A stretch of 7,708 bases of DNA from Terriglobia bacterium (GTDB lineage: Bacteria; Acidobacteriota; Terriglobia; UBA7540): NCBI GenBank assembly GCA_030049455.1, contig JASIKV010000444.1:1-7708 (forward strand), given 5' to 3'. The position numbers and the translations under genes are program-made. How positions within the stretch are numbered: the stretch's first letter is position 1; each line of letters opens with the position of its first letter. The notes beneath the pieces are model-generated. The model made no database searches. It worked only from the letters and a program-made list of their open reading frames with translations, and was not told the DNA's origin. Shown in pieces: positions 5,203 to 7,708 of this stretch.

Positions 5203-5733
5203 ATGAGCGATTTGAAACCAGGACAATACGCCGTGTTGGATACCTCTCTCGGGGAAATTACCTGCCAGCTCTTTCCCGACCAGGCGCCCGAAACTGTGCA
5301 GAACTTTGTGGGCCTCGCGCAGGGAACGAAGGAGTTTACCGATCCCCAGACGAATGCCCGCGCTAAGCGGCCATTTTATGATGGGTTAATCTTTCATCGC
5401 GTAATACCCAAATTTATGATACAGGGCGGATGCCCTCTGGGCTCGGGAATGGGCGGGCCCGGTTACAAGTTCAAGGACGAATTCAGCGACGACCTGACCT
5501 TTGACCGCCCCGGCCGCCTGGCGATGGCCAATGCCGGCCCGGGAACCAACGGCTCGCAGTTTTTCATCACCGTCGCGCCTACCGACTGGCTCAACAAGCG
5601 CCACACCATCTTCGGTCAGGTGGTGAAAGGCCAGGACGTGGTCGACAAAATCGTCAACACGCCGCGCGGGTCGAGCGACCGGCCGAAAACAGAAGTAGTC
5701 ATCAGGACCGTCAAAATCGTTGAGGTGAAGTAA
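5203..5733 (+). CDS. Cytosolic cyclophilin-type peptidyl-prolyl cis-trans isomerase
   Basis: This 176-residue protein has no signal peptide and consists of one cyclophilin domain, so it should act on cytoplasmic clients in the manner of E. coli PpiB. The classical signature FHRVIPKFMIQGG is at 64-76, with catalytic Arg66 and with Phe71, Met72 and Gln74. MANAGPGTNGSQFF follows at 108-121, then WLNKRHTIFG at 129-138. Unlike its exported neighbour it keeps the Trp129, Leu130 and His134 positions that line the cyclosporin pocket of CypA, so it is a canonical enzyme. An insertion of about a dozen residues (41-56) between the first helix and the FYDG strand is common in bacterial members. The gene follows the exported cyclophilin and probably shares its promoter at 4229-4258. 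It ends eight bases from the convergent mdh stop. Confidence 0.95.
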   Translation: MSDLKPGQYAVLDTSLGEITCQLFPDQAPETVQNFVGLAQGTKEFTDPQTNARAKRPFYDGLIFHRVIPKFMIQGGCPLGSGMGGPGYKFKDEFSDDLTFDRPGRLAMANAGPGTNGSQFFITVAPTDWLNKRHTIFGQVVKGQDVVDKIVNTPRGSSDRPKTEVVIRTVKIVEVK

Positions 5734-5734
5734 A

Positions 5735-5751
5735 CGGGGCTTCAAACCCCG
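5735..5751. terminator. Short hairpin in the convergent cyclophilin/mdh junction
   Basis: CGGGG at 5735-5739 pairs with CCCCG at 5747-5751 around a seven-base loop. It sits one base past the TAA of the cyclophilin gene and overlaps the mdh stop (5742-5744). On the - strand it is followed by TTTACTT, a partial T-tract; on the + strand the tract is poor. It may serve as a weak shared terminator. Confidence 0.4.
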
Positions 5752-6668
5752 ATAATCTCCACCAATTCCTTTACGGCGGCGGCGGACTTATCGAGCGCGG
5801 CCTGCTCCTCTGCCGTCAACTTGATCTGAACGATTTCCTCGATGCCGCGCGCGCCCAGTTTTACCGGCACGCCCACAAACAGGCCCTTGATTCCGTACTC
5901 GCCCTCCAAATACGCCGCGCAGGGCAGGATTTTCCTGCGATCGTTGAAGATCGCGTCGATCATCTGCGCGACCGCGGCCGAGGGCGCATAGAAGGCGCTT
6001 CCGGTTTTGAGCAGATTCACAATTTCCGCGCCGCCCTTGCGCGTGCGGTCGATGATTTTGTCGAGCTGATCCTTGGGCATGAGCTGTGAAATGGGGACGC
6101 CGGAAATTGTCGTATAGCTCGGCACGGGGACCATGGTGTCGCCGTGCCCGCCCAGCACCAGGCCCTCGACGTCCTGCACGGAAACCTTCAAGGCTTCCGC
6201 GATGAACGTGCGGTAGCGCGCGGAATCGAGCACGCCCGCCATGCCGATCACGCGGTGTTTGGGAAACCCGCTCACGCGCAAGGCGGTCTGCACCATGGCG
6301 TCGAGCGGATTGGTCACCACGATCAGAATGGCATTGGGCGAAACCTTGGCCGCCTGGCTGACTGCTGTCTTCACCACATCGTAATTTGCCTTCAGCAAGT
6401 CGTCACGGCTCATCCCGGGCTTGCGCGGGAATCCCGCCGTCATCACCACAATGTCGGAATTCGCCGTGTGGGCGTAGTCGTTCGTGCCCATGATATGAAC
6501 GTCGTAGCCCTCGATGGGGCCCGCTTCCAGCAGATCGAGACCCTTGCCTTGCGGGATGCCCTCCAGAATGTCGATCAGAACCACGTCGGCGAGTTGTTTA
6601 TCCACCAGGCGATGGGCGAGCGTCGCGCCGACGTTCCCCGCCCCGATCACCGTTACCTTCTTACGCAT
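5742..6668 (-). CDS. mdh: Malate dehydrogenase (LDH-like, NAD-dependent)
   Basis: This TCA-cycle enzyme oxidises malate to oxaloacetate. From ATG 6668 it has 308 residues, typical of the lactate-dehydrogenase-like malate dehydrogenases. The NAD-binding GAGNVG motif is at 9-14 with Asp33 at the end of the second strand, favouring NAD over NADP. The substrate loop reads PRKPGMSR (81-88); Arg82 there, rather than the Gln of lactate dehydrogenases, indicates malate/oxaloacetate. Further active-site residues are Asn120 (VTNPLD), Asp148 and Arg151 (LDSAR) and the proton-relay His175 (GGHGD). The frame is open to an ATG at 6677, but the GGAGG at 6678-6682 abuts that codon and lies nine bases before ATG 6668, so 6668 is the likely start. 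The gene follows icd by about 55 bases on the same strand and is probably co-transcribed with it. Confidence 0.96.
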   Translation of the reverse strand: MRKKVTVIGAGNVGATLAHRLVDKQLADVVLIDILEGIPQGKGLDLLEAGPIEGYDVHIMGTNDYAHTANSDIVVMTAGFPRKPGMSRDDLLKANYDVVKTAVSQAAKVSPNAILIVVTNPLDAMVQTALRVSGFPKHRVIGMAGVLDSARYRTFIAEALKVSVQDVEGLVLGGHGDTMVPVPSYTTISGVPISQLMPKDQLDKIIDRTRKGGAEIVNLLKTGSAFYAPSAAVAQMIDAIFNDRRKILPCAAYLEGEYGIKGLFVGVPVKLGARGIEEIVQIKLTAEEQAALDKSAAAVKELVEIIGV

Positions 6669-6677
6669 AAAAATCAT

Positions 6678-6682
6678 CCTCC
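6678..6682 (-). promoter_or_regulatory. Ribosome binding site fixing the mdh start
   Basis: CCTCC on the + strand is GGAGG for mdh. It touches the upstream in-frame ATG (6677) with no spacer but is nine bases from ATG 6668, which therefore fits ribosome geometry better and gives the family-typical N-terminus. Confidence 0.75.
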
Positions 6683-6723
6683 GAAAGATTTGGGCCTAGG
6701 TTGATTAAAACTTGGGGTCACAT

Positions 6724-7708
6724 TCATTTCATGTTTTCGATAATCGCGCCGGCAAACGCGCTGGTGCCGAGCGTCTGCACATCCTTGATGCCTTCCATCT
6801 GCATCAACCGCTCCAGGTCATAGGTGACGCGGTGCTGCGATATCGTGGCGGCGAGCGCGTCCTCAATCATTTTGCCCACTTCCGGCCAGCCCATGAACTC
6901 AAACATCAGCGCTCCGGAGCGAATGACCGCGCCGGGATTGATCATGTCCTTGTCGGCGTATTTGGGCGCCGTGCCGTGCGTGGCCTCAAACACTCCGTAG
7001 CCGTCGCCGATGTTTGCGCCCGGAGCCACACCCAGCCCGCCGATTTGCGCGGCGCAGGCGTCCGACAGGTAATCGCCGTTCAAATTTGGCGTCACGACCA
7101 CCTGGTATTCATCCGCGCGCGTCAGAATCTGCTGAAGCATGGAATCGGCAATGCGGTCGTTCACCAGAATCTTGTTTTTCCACTGCCCCTTGCCATGGGT
7201 CGAGTAAATCGCCTCCAGGCAGTCCTTCACTTCCTTGGCCACCTGCTGCTTGAACGCTTCATTGGCCATCTCGAGCCCGGGTTCGACACTTGCGGCGTTG
7301 GCTTCAATGGAGAGGTTCGGGTCTTTGTCCTTGTTGCCCAGGATCCAGCTCTCGCGCTCGGTTACGATTTGCGAGCGAAATTCCTCCTTCGCGAGCTCAT
7401 AGCCCCAATCGCGGAACGAGCCTTCGGTAAACTTCATGATATTGCCCTTGTGGACCAGCGTGACGGTCTTAAGTCCCGTGGCAATGGCGTATTGCAAGGC
7501 GCGCCGGGCCAGACGCTTGGTTCCGGTGATGGAAATCGGCTTAATTCCCACACCGGAGTCGAGCCGCACCTGCTTCTTGTTGTTGTCCTCTTTCAAAAGC
7601 GCGTTGATAAACTCAATCACCCGCTTTGCCTGCGGAGCGCCCTCGCGCCACTCGATGCCGGCGTACACGTCCTCGGTGTTCTCGCGAAAGATGATGATGT
7701 TCATGCGC
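6724..7708 (-). CDS. icd: Isocitrate dehydrogenase, NADP-dependent type, partial (5' end outside window)
   Basis: This enzyme oxidatively decarboxylates isocitrate to 2-oxoglutarate in the TCA cycle. About 327 residues of the C-terminal part are present; the frame runs off the right edge, and the Met at 7704 is internal (FRENTEDVYAGIEW follows, as in the middle of E. coli Icd). Numbering from that Met, catalytic and metal residues are Lys86 (VHKGNIMKFTEG), Asp187, Asp211 and Asp215 (NLNGDYLSD). The NADP-specificity set is present: His243, Lys248 and Tyr249 in HGTAPKYA, and Tyr295 and Arg299 in VTYDLER. Between residues 110 and 184 the protein is some 45-50 residues longer than E. coli Icd as I recall it; the insert, with TERESWILGNK (115-125) and GQWKNK (173-178), resembles the longer cyanobacterial form. 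The N-terminal phosphorylation-site region is outside the window. mdh follows downstream. Confidence 0.96.
   Translation of the reverse strand, partial: RMNIIIFRENTEDVYAGIEWREGAPQAKRVIEFINALLKEDNNKKQVRLDSGVGIKPISITGTKRLARRALQYAIATGLKTVTLVHKGNIMKFTEGSFRDWGYELAKEEFRSQIVTERESWILGNKDKDPNLSIEANAASVEPGLEMANEAFKQQVAKEVKDCLEAIYSTHGKGQWKNKILVNDRIADSMLQQILTRADEYQVVVTPNLNGDYLSDACAAQIGGLGVAPGANIGDGYGVFEATHGTAPKYADKDMINPGAVIRSGALMFEFMGWPEVGKMIEDALAATISQHRVTYDLERLMQMEGIKDVQTLGTSAFAGAIIENMK

Noticed and set aside
6144..6704. + strand open frame opposite mdh
   Set aside because: It is a complement shadow of a confidently identified dehydrogenase; His/Arg-rich product with no family resemblance.
1..7708. CRISPR arrays, tRNA or rRNA genes, insertion sequences, attachment sites
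   Set aside because: No repeat-spacer pattern, cloverleaf-like segment, transposase or terminal inverted repeats were seen; nearly all the sequence is explained by genes and short gaps.

Overview
This window (about 59% GC by eye) looks like ordinary chromosomal DNA from a Gram-negative bacterium with an oxidising cell envelope. My best guess is Acidobacteriota or a near relative. The basis is the mixture of an isocitrate dehydrogenase with a long insert, a stand-alone GAF protein beside gltX, a paired exported/cytosolic cyclophilin set, and Cys-rich envelope proteins around a DsbD N-terminal domain. This is a judgement from remembered family traits, not a phylogeny.

Layout. (1) Bases 1-1914, + strand: the 3' end of a Cys-rich protein gene, a stand-alone exported DsbD N-terminal-domain protein, a second membrane-anchored Cys-rich protein with the same CxCxC-x6-C-x6-C signature, a YfcE-type metallophosphoesterase, and an unlisted 43-residue membrane micro-ORF that overlaps the phosphoesterase stop. 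The tight spacing suggests one transcription unit. The first three genes look like an envelope thiol-redox or metal-thiolate module; the last two have no obvious link to it. (2) Bases 1968-4083, - strand: gltX (glutamyl-tRNA synthetase), convergent with the first block and preceded by a GAF-domain gene. An intercistronic hairpin lies just upstream of gltX. (3) Bases 4084-4407: a 324-base divergent regulatory region with a promoter pointing each way, a helically phased direct repeat over the GAF promoter, and a strong leader hairpin before the cyclophilin genes. (4) Bases 4408-5733, + strand: two cyclophilin peptidyl-prolyl isomerases, the first exported and the second cytosolic. (5) Bases 5742-7708, - strand: icd (partial at the window edge) followed by mdh, two TCA-cycle dehydrogenases transcribed in the order icd then mdh and convergent with the cyclophilins.

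Taken together, most of the window is housekeeping: translation, protein folding and the TCA cycle. The part most likely to be under-described is the left-hand Cys-rich/DsbD cluster. Two start codons are best placed inside their longest open frames: mdh at 6668 and the DsbD-domain protein at 244. The exported cyclophilin also starts internally, at 4408.
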